Source: JAYEJW01 sp034716535 (GTDB lineage: Bacteria > Pseudomonadota > Gammaproteobacteria > Chromatiales > Chromatiaceae). Taken from it: DNA of 16,565 bases. Both the position numbers and the translations under genes were made by a program. Location of the stretch: positions 1 through 16,565 of the forward strand of contig JAYEJW010000064.1 in assembly GCA_034716535.1 (NCBI GenBank). Direction: 5' to 3'. Positions 6,664-13,594 of the stretch are shown in pieces; within the stretch, counting starts at the first letter, position 1, and each line of letters begins with the position of its first letter. The notes under the pieces were generated by a model. That model was not told the origin of the DNA. It made no database searches and saw only the letters and a program-made list of their open reading frames with translations.

Positions 6664-7944
6664 TCAGCCCGTTCCCGCGTCGTCTGTGATGCCGTAGAGT
6701 ACCGCTCGGCGCGAGGATTCGTCGGGTGGTCTCTGGCGCGCCCGCGCGGTCGCCGCCCGCAGATCTTCGAGGAAGGCGCCGACGGCCTGCCCATGGTGTG
6801 GGGTGACGATCATGTGGAGGCTATTCGGATTATTTTGCCGATCCATGTGCCACCCCTTCTTCTCGAGGGCATCGGCTACCGCGTAGATATCGTACCCATC
6901 CGCCGCGAAGGCAAACACGCTCATATCCGGTTTTCCGAGCACGTGCAGCCCGGGAATGCCGCGGATGCCCCTGAGAAGGGTGCCCGTGAGCTCCATGGCT
7001 TCGCGCGCGAGGCGCGTGTAGCCGTCCGTACCCAGGGTCAATAGCGCTGCATAGGCCGCGGCGATGATGCCCCCGGGGCGCGTGCCTGTCACGCCCGGCG
7101 AGCTGAAATGCCCGCCAGGCCAATCCTTGTAGACGAACACCTGGGAACGGAGCAGCTTCGGCTCCCGGTACAGCACCGCCGACGCGCCTTTTGCGGCGTA
7201 ACCGTACTTGTGGAGGTCTGCGGAGACGGATGTGACCCCGGGGACGCGGAAATCGAAACGCGGTGCCGAACGACCAATCCTGTCGAGGAAAGCCAACATA
7301 AAGGTGCCGAGGCAGGCGTCCACGTGCAATCCAACGCCCCGATCGAGCGCAATGCGTCCCAGCTCGTCGATCGGATCAACCACACCCTGGGGAAACGAGG
7401 GCGCGGAGCCGACCAGCAGGATGGTGTCGCCGTTCACGGCGTCGGCCATGGCACCGGCAACCGCCCGATAATCCGGGCCCACGGGGATCGGCCTCGCGAC
7501 GACATCGAGGTATTCGGCCGCTTTGAAGAAGGCTGGATGGGCGCTGCTCGGCACCAGCATCTCCGGTCGCCATATCCGGGGTTTCGCGACCCTGGCATGA
7601 TCGCGATAGGCCTTCACCGCGAGCATGATGCTTTCCGACCCGCAGGACGTCATGCTGCCGCGCGCTCCCGCATCGCCAAGCAGGCCCGCCAGCATCCCGA
7701 TGATCTCGGCCTCAAAGCGAGCAAGGCTGGGAAAGGCCTTGGGGCTCAAACCGTTCTCGGCGGAGAAGAGCTCGTATGCGCGATGCAACGTGCCTGTGTG
7801 CTCTGCGCCGCCGTGGTACACGAGGCTCCAGAGGCGCCCCCGTCGCCAGTCGGCATCCTCCCCCCTTGCATCCATCATCGCCGCAAGCACCTCGTCCGGT
7901 GCGATCCCGCTCTTCGGTAATGTCGGCACGGTACGCCCTCGCAT
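6664..7944 (-). CDS. Sphingosine-1-phosphate-lyase-like PLP decarboxylase/lyase
   Basis: A 426-residue group II PLP decarboxylase-fold protein. It shows MTSCGSESIMLAVKAYRD (98-115), PSSAHPAFFKAAEYLDV (132-148) with the ring-stacking His136, GLHVDACLGTFMLAFL (205-220) with Asp209, and SVSADLHKYGYAAKGASAVLY (239-259) with the PLP lysine Lys246. GGHFSSPGVTGTRPGG (277-292) completes a pattern much closer to sphingosine-1-phosphate lyase than to glutamate decarboxylase. S1P lyases split phosphorylated long-chain bases into phosphoethanolamine and an aldehyde; related enzymes decarboxylate amino acids, so the substrate here is open. Unlike eukaryotic forms there is no N-terminal membrane anchor. 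ATG 7944 has a weak ribosome site; GTG 7929 has GAGGG six bases upstream and may be the true start. First gene of the minus-strand unit. Confidence 0.87.
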   Translation of the reverse strand: MRGRTVPTLPKSGIAPDEVLAAMMDARGEDADWRRGRLWSLVYHGGAEHTGTLHRAYELFSAENGLSPKAFPSLARFEAEIIGMLAGLLGDAGARGSMTSCGSESIMLAVKAYRDHARVAKPRIWRPEMLVPSSAHPAFFKAAEYLDVVARPIPVGPDYRAVAGAMADAVNGDTILLVGSAPSFPQGVVDPIDELGRIALDRGVGLHVDACLGTFMLAFLDRIGRSAPRFDFRVPGVTSVSADLHKYGYAAKGASAVLYREPKLLRSQVFVYKDWPGGHFSSPGVTGTRPGGIIAAAYAALLTLGTDGYTRLAREAMELTGTLLRGIRGIPGLHVLGKPDMSVFAFAADGYDIYAVADALEKKGWHMDRQNNPNSLHMIVTPHHGQAVGAFLEDLRAATARARQRPPDESSRRAVLYGITDDAGTG

Positions 7945-8097
7945 TCTCTATGGTCTTTCATGCCGCGGCCGTCCCGCGTCACAGATGGCTTGTCCGCGAT
8001 GCCCAGCCTCTCGGGCACAGGCCGTGCGTTTCGCGCTCCTCGGCCCGCGGTCCTCGCAGGATGCGCTCCAACCCAAAAAGATTTTTTTCATGTTTTC

Positions 8098-8113
8098 TGT
8101 GATCTAGAACACA
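8098..8113. promoter_or_regulatory. CRP (cAMP receptor protein/Vfr) binding site
   Basis: TGTGATCTAGAACACA differs from the E. coli CRP consensus core TGTGATCTAGATCACA at one of 16 positions. It lies between the divergent S1P-lyase-like gene and the first pilin gene. Its centre (8105.5) is about 80 bases upstream of the transcription start implied by the pilin promoter at 8150-8179, a spacing on the same helical face as class I CRP sites. It is 160 bases from the start codon of the minus-strand gene. Confidence 0.7.
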
Positions 8114-8149
8114 AAAAACGGCATTCGGCACCGACTCCATGCTGTTTGT

Positions 8150-8179
8150 GTGACGGGTTCCGCAAAAAAAGCTTATACT
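8150..8179 (+). promoter_or_regulatory. Sigma-70-type promoter for the pilin genes
   Basis: GTGACG (8150-8155; four of six to TTGACA) and TATACT (8174-8179; five of six to TATAAT) with an 18-base spacer that contains an A-tract. Transcription would begin near 8186, giving a leader of about 100 bases before flp1. The imperfect -35 box and long spacer fit a promoter that needs an activator such as CRP. Confidence 0.5.
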
Positions 8180-8286
8180 TTTTATGCGCGTGAGCAGTGT
8201 GAGAGCAGCAACAGTAATGCTGGCCGCCTCACCTGAAACACGAGCAGAGCGTAAAAACAGCAAGAATACGAATAAAGGAGAATAAG

Positions 8287-8472
8287 ATGAAAACGCTCGT
8301 AACGATGAAGCAGTTCTGGCGCAACGAGGAAGGCGGCGAGTCCGTCGAATGGCCTCTGATCGTCGGCCTGGTGACCATCGGGGTAATCGGCTTGTGGACT
8401 GCTCTGCAAACCGATATCGGCAATATCCTTTCAAGGATGAGCACAGAGCTGCAGGGCGTACTTGGCGGCTAA
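8287..8472 (+). CDS. flp: Flp-type prepilin 1 (Tad pilus major subunit candidate)
   Basis: A 61-residue prepilin with a charged leader, the processing motif EEGGESVEWPL (15-25) and a single hydrophobic helix (PLIVGLVTIGVIGLWTAL), ending in a short amphipathic tail. Flp prepilins are cut after a Gly by the CpaA/TadV peptidase, leaving Glu at mature position 5 followed by Tyr. Cutting between the two glycines puts Glu at +5 and Trp at +6 here. AAGGAG lies six bases before the ATG, the strongest ribosome site in the locus, fitting a highly made subunit. It is followed by a terminator-like hairpin and a second pilin gene. Confidence 0.88.
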   Translation: MKTLVTMKQFWRNEEGGESVEWPLIVGLVTIGVIGLWTALQTDIGNILSRMSTELQGVLGG

Positions 8473-8497
8473 GGTCACGCGAGGAAAAGCGCAACAG

Positions 8498-8530
8498 GAG
8501 GGCGGGCGTCGAGGTGTTCGCCCTCTTTAT
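8498..8530 (+). terminator. Terminator or attenuator between the two pilin genes
   Basis: GAGGGCG (8498-8504) pairs exactly with CGCCCTC (8519-8525), extendable by G-U pairs on both sides, and is followed at once by TTTATT. It lies 25 bases after the flp1 stop and 120 before flp2. No clear promoter is visible before flp2, so partial termination would keep flp1 mRNA in excess over the assembly genes. Confidence 0.72.
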
Positions 8531-8650
8531 TAACGCCAATCGGAGGGCGCTTGCCGGTCGAGGTGGGTGGCTGGCTGTATTATTTCTCGTATCCAGGGAG
8601 GGCTCGCGAGGGACTGAGAATCATAACAACAACTTCCAGGGAATATCCCC

Positions 8651-8860
8651 ATGAAACAGTATCCGAATGCTGCCGGCGCGGTGGGCGCGGTTTCCCGCCT
8701 TCTGAATGACGAGCAAGGCGGCGAGACAGTCGAGTGGCCCTTAATGGTGGGGCTGGTCGTGCTGGGTTTTGTCGTTCTCTGGCTCACCGCCGGAATCGAG
8801 CCAAGTGTGGGCGCCGTTGCCGACGCCATTTCCAGGGAGCTCGGCTTCGTCGGAGGCTAG
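8651..8860 (+). CDS. flp: Flp-type prepilin 2 (paralogue)
   Basis: A 69-residue paralogue of the first pilin with a longer leader (about 23 residues). It has the same core motif, EQGGETVEWPLMVGLV (21-36), a hydrophobic helix with a Trp (FVVLWLTAGI), and a tail ending, like the first, in a Gly-Gly pair. AGGGA lies nine bases before the ATG. The near-identical processing and start-of-helix region with diverged tails suggests an old duplication. It may be a minor pilin or an alternative subunit. Confidence 0.85.
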   Translation: MKQYPNAAGAVGAVSRLLNDEQGGETVEWPLMVGLVVLGFVVLWLTAGIEPSVGAVADAISRELGFVGG

Positions 8861-9218
8861 CCCGCACATCTTTCACCAGGGCGATCGGCGGCGGAGCTTT
8901 TTTGCTTGTAATTCAGGCGAGTTTTCGCGATTAGCGACTGTCCGAACCCAGTATTTCTATATCGTGTCGCCAAGCTATTGCGACGCAGACGCGTTTTCTC
9001 TCGCTCTCATCTGCCATTCACTTAACCGTTAGTCTCGGGCGACGAATTTTGCTCGTGAGTGCATGGGAGCGGCCGCGAGCACGCATGGATCCGCGATCCC
9101 CGGCGAGGTATGCGGGCTAACGCCCGAGGCGAGCGGCGAAAAGGTGACGAAGATCACATGTGATACGAAGCGAGCGCGTTAAGATCCTGCAAAGATCGTT
9201 GGCCAAAGAAAAGCACGG
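8861..9218. other. 358-base gap between flp2 and cpaA, no gene supported
   Basis: I find no convincing frame here. It holds a T-run after flp2 (8899-8904, flanked by AGC and GCT) without a clear preceding stem, a small hairpin (CGGGC 9113-9117 / GCCCG 9122-9126, loop TAAC) and the palindrome at 9153-9164. It probably carries the promoter or processing region for the assembly genes, but I cannot point to one with confidence. Confidence 0.4.
9153..9164. promoter_or_regulatory. 12-bp palindrome upstream of cpaA, possible operator
   Basis: ATCACATGTGAT is a perfect palindrome 55 bases before the cpaA start. Its half-sites resemble CRP half-sites but in the inverted arrangement (TCACA before TGTGA without the six-base spacer), so it is not a CRP site. 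An unknown regulator is possible. Confidence 0.3.
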
Positions 9219-9758
9219 ATGTCAGAGGCTTGCGCAAGTTTCCTATCGTGGGTTACCGTTTTTCTCGTGTGGATGGCCGCGGGAAACGATGTACGTTCAC
9301 GCAAGATCCCGAATGTGCTGACCGTCGCCGGCGGTGCGGTGGGGCTGATCGCCCATGTATGGGCGAGTGGAGTTGCAGGTCTGGAGACGAGCGGCTTCGG
9401 CTTGGGCGTCGGATTGGCCCTGATGTTGCCCGGCTACACGCTGGGATCCACCGGCGGCGGGGACGTGAAGCTCGTGGCGGCGGTCGGCGCCCTGTTAGGA
9501 CCCAAAGGGGTACTGCTCGCATTCGCATGCACCATGATCGCGGGCGCGGCAATCGGCGCGGTTTATGCCCTTGTCGCGAGGAGAACGAAAGGCGCGGCCT
9601 TGCCCTTCCAGCGCTACGGTCAGATGCTCCGGTTTTTTTTTACCACGGGGCGCCCGACCTACCTGCCGCCAGGTCCCGAGGAGGCGTTGGGGCAGCGGTT
9701 GCCGTTCGCGGTGCCCATCGCGCTGGGCAGCACGTTGGCTGCGCTCTGGACCAGTTGA
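9219..9758 (+). CDS. cpaA: Flp prepilin peptidase CpaA/TadV (A24 family)
   Basis: A 179-residue polytopic membrane aspartic protease that should process both Flp prepilins. The two catalytic aspartates are visible: GNDVRSRKIPN (22-32, Asp24) and the GxGD motif in STGGGDVKLVAAVG (Asp near residue 87). The hydrophobic segments between and after them fit the family, and the length is normal for the minimal TadV type without a methylase domain. The ribosome site before ATG 9219 is weak. A run of nine T (9633-9641) encodes RFFFT near residue 139; the frame downstream is intact (LPFAVPIALG). It is followed after 62 bases by the AAA+ gene. Confidence 0.9.
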   Translation: MSEACASFLSWVTVFLVWMAAGNDVRSRKIPNVLTVAGGAVGLIAHVWASGVAGLETSGFGLGVGLALMLPGYTLGSTGGGDVKLVAAVGALLGPKGVLLAFACTMIAGAAIGAVYALVARRTKGAALPFQRYGQMLRFFFTTGRPTYLPPGPEEALGQRLPFAVPIALGSTLAALWTS

Positions 9759-9820
9759 GGCCGACCCCGGGAAGTCGTCGTCAAATCACGGAGGTGGCTC
9801 AGGCCAAAGAAGCAATCGCG

Positions 9821-11134
9821 ATGCCGGACACGAGCCCGTCTTATACCGAGTTGGCGCCGAGACCGGTCACCGAGGAAGGCACTGGCCTGTCCCGCGCCCT
9901 CCTCGTCGATCTCGTCTCGAAGCATCTGGCCGAGGCGGGGGTGTTGGATCTCGGCGCCCTGGCTCGACGGATCGCCCTGCCGGGGACCCTGATTGAGGGG
10001 TTGTTGGCGTTTCTGCGCTCGGAGGGCCGTGCCGAGGTCCTCGGTGCCCGGGGGGGCAGTCCGTTTCTTCGTTTCGGCCTGACGGAGCGCGGCCGCGTGG
10101 CTGCCGCGGAGGCCTTCATGAGAGACGGCTACGTCGGCCCGGCCCCTGTCCCGCTTGCGGCTTACGAGGGAATCGTCAGGGCGCAGTCCGTGCGCCACAA
10201 CCCGTTGACACGTGTAAAGGTCCATGATGCGTTCGCGGACACGGTGATCCGAACTTCTCTGCTCGATCGCCTCGGGCCCGCGCACAGCTCGGGGCGTCCT
10301 CTCTTTTTGTATGGGCCGCCGGGCACTGGCAAGAGCTACATTTCTCGGCGGCTTACCCGGTTGCTGGGTCCGCCGGTTCTGGTGCCTCATGCCATCGCCG
10401 TGGGGGAAACCGCCATTCGCTGCTTCGACCCCGGTGTTCACCGCGTCGTGGGGCCGCCATCCGAGAGCGCATCCGTCATGATGGAAGAGGGTTTCGATGC
10501 CCGCTACGCGCTGTGCGAGCGCCCCGCCGTCATTGCCGGCGGCGAGCTGACGCTCGACATGCTGGATCTGCGGTTCGACAGCGCGGCGCGCCTCTACATG
10601 GCGCCCCTCCAACTGCGCGCGAATAATGGCACCTTGATCCTGGACGATATGGGGCGTCAAAGGGTCACGCCGGTGGAGCTTTTCAATCGTTGGATCACCC
10701 CCCTCGAGGAACGCCGGGACCACTTGTCACTCAAAGCCGGTCAGCACTTCTCGGTACCGTTCGACTTGGTTCTCGTATTCGCCACCAACTTCAACCCGCT
10801 CGATCTGGCCGATGAGGCGTTCTTGCGCCGTATCGGCTACAAAATTCGATTTGAAGAGGCATCGAAAGAGGAATATTCTCAGATCTGGAGACAAGAATGC
10901 AAACAAAATGCAATAGAGTACGATCCTGCACTCGTTGCTTTTGTCATTGAAGAACTGCACGCGAAACGGCGGGTTCCGTTGCTGGCATGTCATCCGCGGG
11001 ACCTGATTGGGCTGGCGATGGATCACAGCCGTTACATTGGGGCGGACGCAATGGATCAGGAGGCATTGCTTTGGGCGTGGCGTAACTATTTCGTCGAGGT
11101 GTCAGACGGGGGGAGCTCGGACAATGAGAGCTAG
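9821..11134 (+). CDS. AAA+ ATPase with N-terminal winged-helix-like domain, embedded in the Tad locus
   Basis: 437 residues from ATG 9821 (MPDTSPSYTE); the frame is open further upstream, but there it overlaps cpaA out of frame. Residues 25-100 read as a winged-helix unit (LVDLVSKHLAEAGVLDLGAL, then IEGLLAFLRSEGRAEVL and a wing). The AAA+ module has Walker A GPPGTGKS (165-172), Walker B LILDDM (272-277), a sensor-1 Asn in VFATNFNP (319-326) and Arg-finger candidates at FLRRIGYK (334-341). It is not a PilB/TadA-type secretion ATPase and not part of the usual Tad gene set as I know it. Its 3' end overlaps cpaB by 11 bases, showing tight coupling. It may be an assembly chaperone or remodelling factor, or a regulator. 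The biochemical role is inferred only from the fold. Confidence 0.82.
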   Translation: MPDTSPSYTELAPRPVTEEGTGLSRALLVDLVSKHLAEAGVLDLGALARRIALPGTLIEGLLAFLRSEGRAEVLGARGGSPFLRFGLTERGRVAAAEAFMRDGYVGPAPVPLAAYEGIVRAQSVRHNPLTRVKVHDAFADTVIRTSLLDRLGPAHSSGRPLFLYGPPGTGKSYISRRLTRLLGPPVLVPHAIAVGETAIRCFDPGVHRVVGPPSESASVMMEEGFDARYALCERPAVIAGGELTLDMLDLRFDSAARLYMAPLQLRANNGTLILDDMGRQRVTPVELFNRWITPLEERRDHLSLKAGQHFSVPFDLVLVFATNFNPLDLADEAFLRRIGYKIRFEEASKEEYSQIWRQECKQNAIEYDPALVAFVIEELHAKRRVPLLACHPRDLIGLAMDHSRYIGADAMDQEALLWAWRNYFVEVSDGGSSDNES

Positions 11135-11924
11135 ACCGATTTTATTGCTGCTTGTCTCGATTGGCGTGGCCGGGATCGCGGCATACGCGGCGAATAACTG
11201 GATGTTGAAGCGGCTCGCCGGCCAAGGAAGCGCAACGGATCTGGACGGTGTGGTGGCGGCGGCGGCTGATATCCCCTTCGGTACGAAGATGGACTCCACC
11301 CACATCAAGATGGTTAGCCTTCCGCCCGAGGCGATCCCGCAGGGCAGCTTCTCGAGCCCCGAGGATGTGATCGGACGCGTTGCCGCCTTCACGATCTACA
11401 AGGGGGAGATCCTCGTCGCGGGTAGGGTGGTGGAGCACGTCGGTGGCAGCGCGCTCGCTGCCGTGGTGGAGGAAGGGAAGCGCGCCATGACGGTCCGCGT
11501 GAATGACGTGGTCGGCGTCGCTGGGTTTCTGTTGCCGGGCAACCGTGTCGACCTGATCGCCACGAAGCGCAAGCGGGGTAGCCAAGCGGTGGAGTCCCAA
11601 ACGCTGCTTCAAAACCTGAAGGTGCTCGCAGTCGATCAGACCGCGTCACCGGATAAGAACGAGCCCGTTATCGTGCGGGCGGTGACACTTGAGGCCGACC
11701 CCGTCGAGGCCGAAGAGATCGTAAGAGCAACCGAGGAAGGCAAGGTCCAGCTGACCCTCCGTAATCCGCTGGACGGTACGCGGCGGGAGCTACCGCAGCC
11801 GGAGCCGCCGCCCACGGAAACGATGCTGATGGCCGAGAAGGTTGAGCCGGAGCCGCCGGTTGAGCTGAGGCGAATCGTCGTTATCCGCGGTACCGACATC
11901 AGCTCCACCACATTGGACAAATGA
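11124..11924 (+). CDS. cpaB: Tad pilus assembly protein CpaB/RcpC
   Basis: 266 residues from ATG 11124, with a GGGAG ribosome site just upstream. An N-terminal transmembrane/signal segment (PILLLLVSIGVAGIAAYAA, 5-23) is followed by a SAF domain: VVAAAADIPFGTKMDSTHIK (43-62), then LPPEAIPQGSF and IYKGEILVAGRV. The RcpC/CpaB C-terminal domain follows: RAMTVRVNDVVGVAGFLLPGNRVDLI. The protein sits in the periplasm and is thought to help the secretin and possibly bind murein. It overlaps the AAA+ gene at its start and the secretin gene by ATGA at its end, so the three are translationally coupled. Confidence 0.92.
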   Translation: MRARPILLLLVSIGVAGIAAYAANNWMLKRLAGQGSATDLDGVVAAAADIPFGTKMDSTHIKMVSLPPEAIPQGSFSSPEDVIGRVAAFTIYKGEILVAGRVVEHVGGSALAAVVEEGKRAMTVRVNDVVGVAGFLLPGNRVDLIATKRKRGSQAVESQTLLQNLKVLAVDQTASPDKNEPVIVRAVTLEADPVEAEEIVRATEEGKVQLTLRNPLDGTRRELPQPEPPPTETMLMAEKVEPEPPVELRRIVVIRGTDISSTTLDK

Positions 11925-13576
11925 GCGAACGCAAAGAGGGCCCGATGATGCATGCCAGGCATTCAGGGAGAAAACCCGAATATCCTGTTGTGATGCGAGC
12001 AAGCCCGACTGTGCTCCGGTGGTTAACCGAAAGGCTGCGGACCCTTTTGACCATCGGGGGGATATGCAGCCTCTTGGTGTCTTTTGGTGTCGCATTTGGT
12101 AACGGCACCGCGCCTTATGCGGGGGGTAAGGGCGCCGCATTCTCCACCACGTCGAATCAGCAACAGGTCACCGTTCCCATCAATCAATCAAGACTCATTA
12201 ACCTTCGCTCGCCAATCGCACAGGTATCGGTCGCCAACCCGGAGATTGCCGACATACTAGTCATCGATCCGCGGCAAATCTATGTTGTAGGTAAGCAGCT
12301 AGGTACCACCAACGTGGTGTTGTGGGATGATAATGACCGCGTCAAAGGAATGATCGGCCTGGAGGTTACCCACGACCTTCAGGGCCTGAAGGGGAAGCTC
12401 CATCAGTTACTGCCGAATGAGAGAATCAACGTCCGCTCAGCGAACGGGTCGATCGTGGTCAGTGGAGAGGTCTCCAGCCCCCAGAAGGTGACGGCCGCTG
12501 TCCGTCTGGCGAAGAGTTATGCGGGGGAGGACGGGGGTGGCGGTGGTCTCAGCGGTGACAAAGACTCCCGCGTGCTGAATCTCATTCAAGTGGGGGGTGC
12601 CCAGCAGGTCATGCTCGAGGTCAAGGTTGCGGAGATAGCGCGCACCCTCATCAGAAACCTCGACGTCGATTTTACGGGTTTTTATAACGGCGGTAGCATC
12701 AAGATCGGGGCCGTGAACGGGGGAGCCGCCTTCCCCGACGCGGTGTTCGGCAACAATCGTCTACCCCTGTTCGGCGACGGGGCTCTGGTGGGCCCGGCGG
12801 TGCGCGAGTTCCTGCCAAACACCTCCGTGATCGAGGACAAGGGGTTGTTCGCGCAATATCTCAGCGGGAACTTCCTATTCAACCTCGTGATCAATGCGGG
12901 CAAGGAGCAGGGGCTCGCCAAGATACTCGCCGAGCCCAATCTGACCACCCTCAGCGGCCAAGAGGCGAAGTTCCTGGCGGGAGGGGAGTTTCCCATCCCC
13001 GTGCCTCAGGATCTGGGGCGGACCACAATCGAGTACAAGGAATTCGGCGTCGGGCTCAAGTTCGTTCCGGTGGTGCTCGATTCGGGCGTGATCAGCACCA
13101 AGGTCAACGTCACGGTCTCGGACCTCACGCCGGAGAACAGCCTCGCGATCGGTTTCGTCGGCTCCGAAGTGAACCGGGATTTCTTCGTGCCGGCCCTCAC
13201 CAAACGTGCCGCAAACGCAACGGTCGAGGTCAAGAGCGGGCAGACGATCGCGATCGCGGGCTTGATCAACGAGAATCTGCGGGAAAGCGTCGATAAGTTT
13301 CCCGGCCTCGGCGATCTTCCTATCATCGGTATCCTCTTTCGGAGTCAAGAGTTCGTTAAAGGGCAAACGGAGCTGGTGATCTTCGTGACGCCCCGGTTGG
13401 CTCGACCCTTCAAGCCCGAACTGGTGAAATTGCCCACCGACAGCTTTGTGGAGCCGAGTGACCAGGAGTTCTATCTCATGGGCCAGTTGGAGCGCAGCAA
13501 GCCGAAAAAGGGTCAGACGGGGAATCTGGGCCCGGACAAGGCGGGGAGTGAGGGCCACTTCGGCCACGATTTATAG
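11921..13576 (+). CDS. cpaC: Outer-membrane secretin CpaC/RcpA of the Tad pilus
   Basis: 551 residues from ATG 11921, which overlaps the cpaB stop as ATGA. ATG 11945 or 11948 is an alternative with GAGGG just upstream. The signal segment is unusually far in (LLTIGGICSLLVSFGVAFG, 42-60), which favours a shorter start. Residues 82-140 are the pilus secretin N-terminal domain (INQSRLINLRSPIAQVSVAN, PEIADILVIDP, IYVVGKQLGTTNVVLWD); a BON-like stretch follows (INVRSANGSIVVSGEVSSP). The secretin core covers about 310-500 (LFNLVINAGKEQGLAKILAE, PNLTTLSGQEAKFLAGGEFP) and ends in LVIFVTPRLARP. It forms the ring through which the pilus leaves the cell. Confidence 0.93.
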   Translation: MSERKEGPMMHARHSGRKPEYPVVMRASPTVLRWLTERLRTLLTIGGICSLLVSFGVAFGNGTAPYAGGKGAAFSTTSNQQQVTVPINQSRLINLRSPIAQVSVANPEIADILVIDPRQIYVVGKQLGTTNVVLWDDNDRVKGMIGLEVTHDLQGLKGKLHQLLPNERINVRSANGSIVVSGEVSSPQKVTAAVRLAKSYAGEDGGGGGLSGDKDSRVLNLIQVGGAQQVMLEVKVAEIARTLIRNLDVDFTGFYNGGSIKIGAVNGGAAFPDAVFGNNRLPLFGDGALVGPAVREFLPNTSVIEDKGLFAQYLSGNFLFNLVINAGKEQGLAKILAEPNLTTLSGQEAKFLAGGEFPIPVPQDLGRTTIEYKEFGVGLKFVPVVLDSGVISTKVNVTVSDLTPENSLAIGFVGSEVNRDFFVPALTKRAANATVEVKSGQTIAIAGLINENLRESVDKFPGLGDLPIIGILFRSQEFVKGQTELVIFVTPRLARPFKPELVKLPTDSFVEPSDQEFYLMGQLERSKPKKGQTGNLGPDKAGSEGHFGHDL

Positions 13577-13594
13577 GGCAGCGGGATGTAATCA

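Noticed and set aside
6585..6794. N-terminal extension of the large PLP enzyme by 70 codons
   Set aside because: It overlaps the S1P-lyase-like gene and looks like out-of-frame sequence; GTG 6584 has a GAGGAG site at good spacing.
7108..7920. 270-codon plus-strand open frame opposite the S1P-lyase-like gene
   Set aside because: It is antisense to a gene with intact catalytic motifs, has no recognisable domain, and reflects GC-rich codon bias.
9153..9164. Second CRP site from the TCACA/TGTGA half-sites
   Set aside because: The half-sites are in the inverted order and lack the six-base spacer, so CRP binding is not expected.
9230..9820. Upstream extension of the AAA+ frame through cpaA
   Set aside because: It runs out of frame over the prepilin peptidase motifs and gives Arg-rich nonsense; family-like sequence starts after 9821.
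9659..10723. 354-codon minus-strand open frame opposite cpaA and the AAA+ gene
   Set aside because: The translation is low-complexity Arg/His/Gly-rich with no domain; the plus strand has intact Walker motifs.
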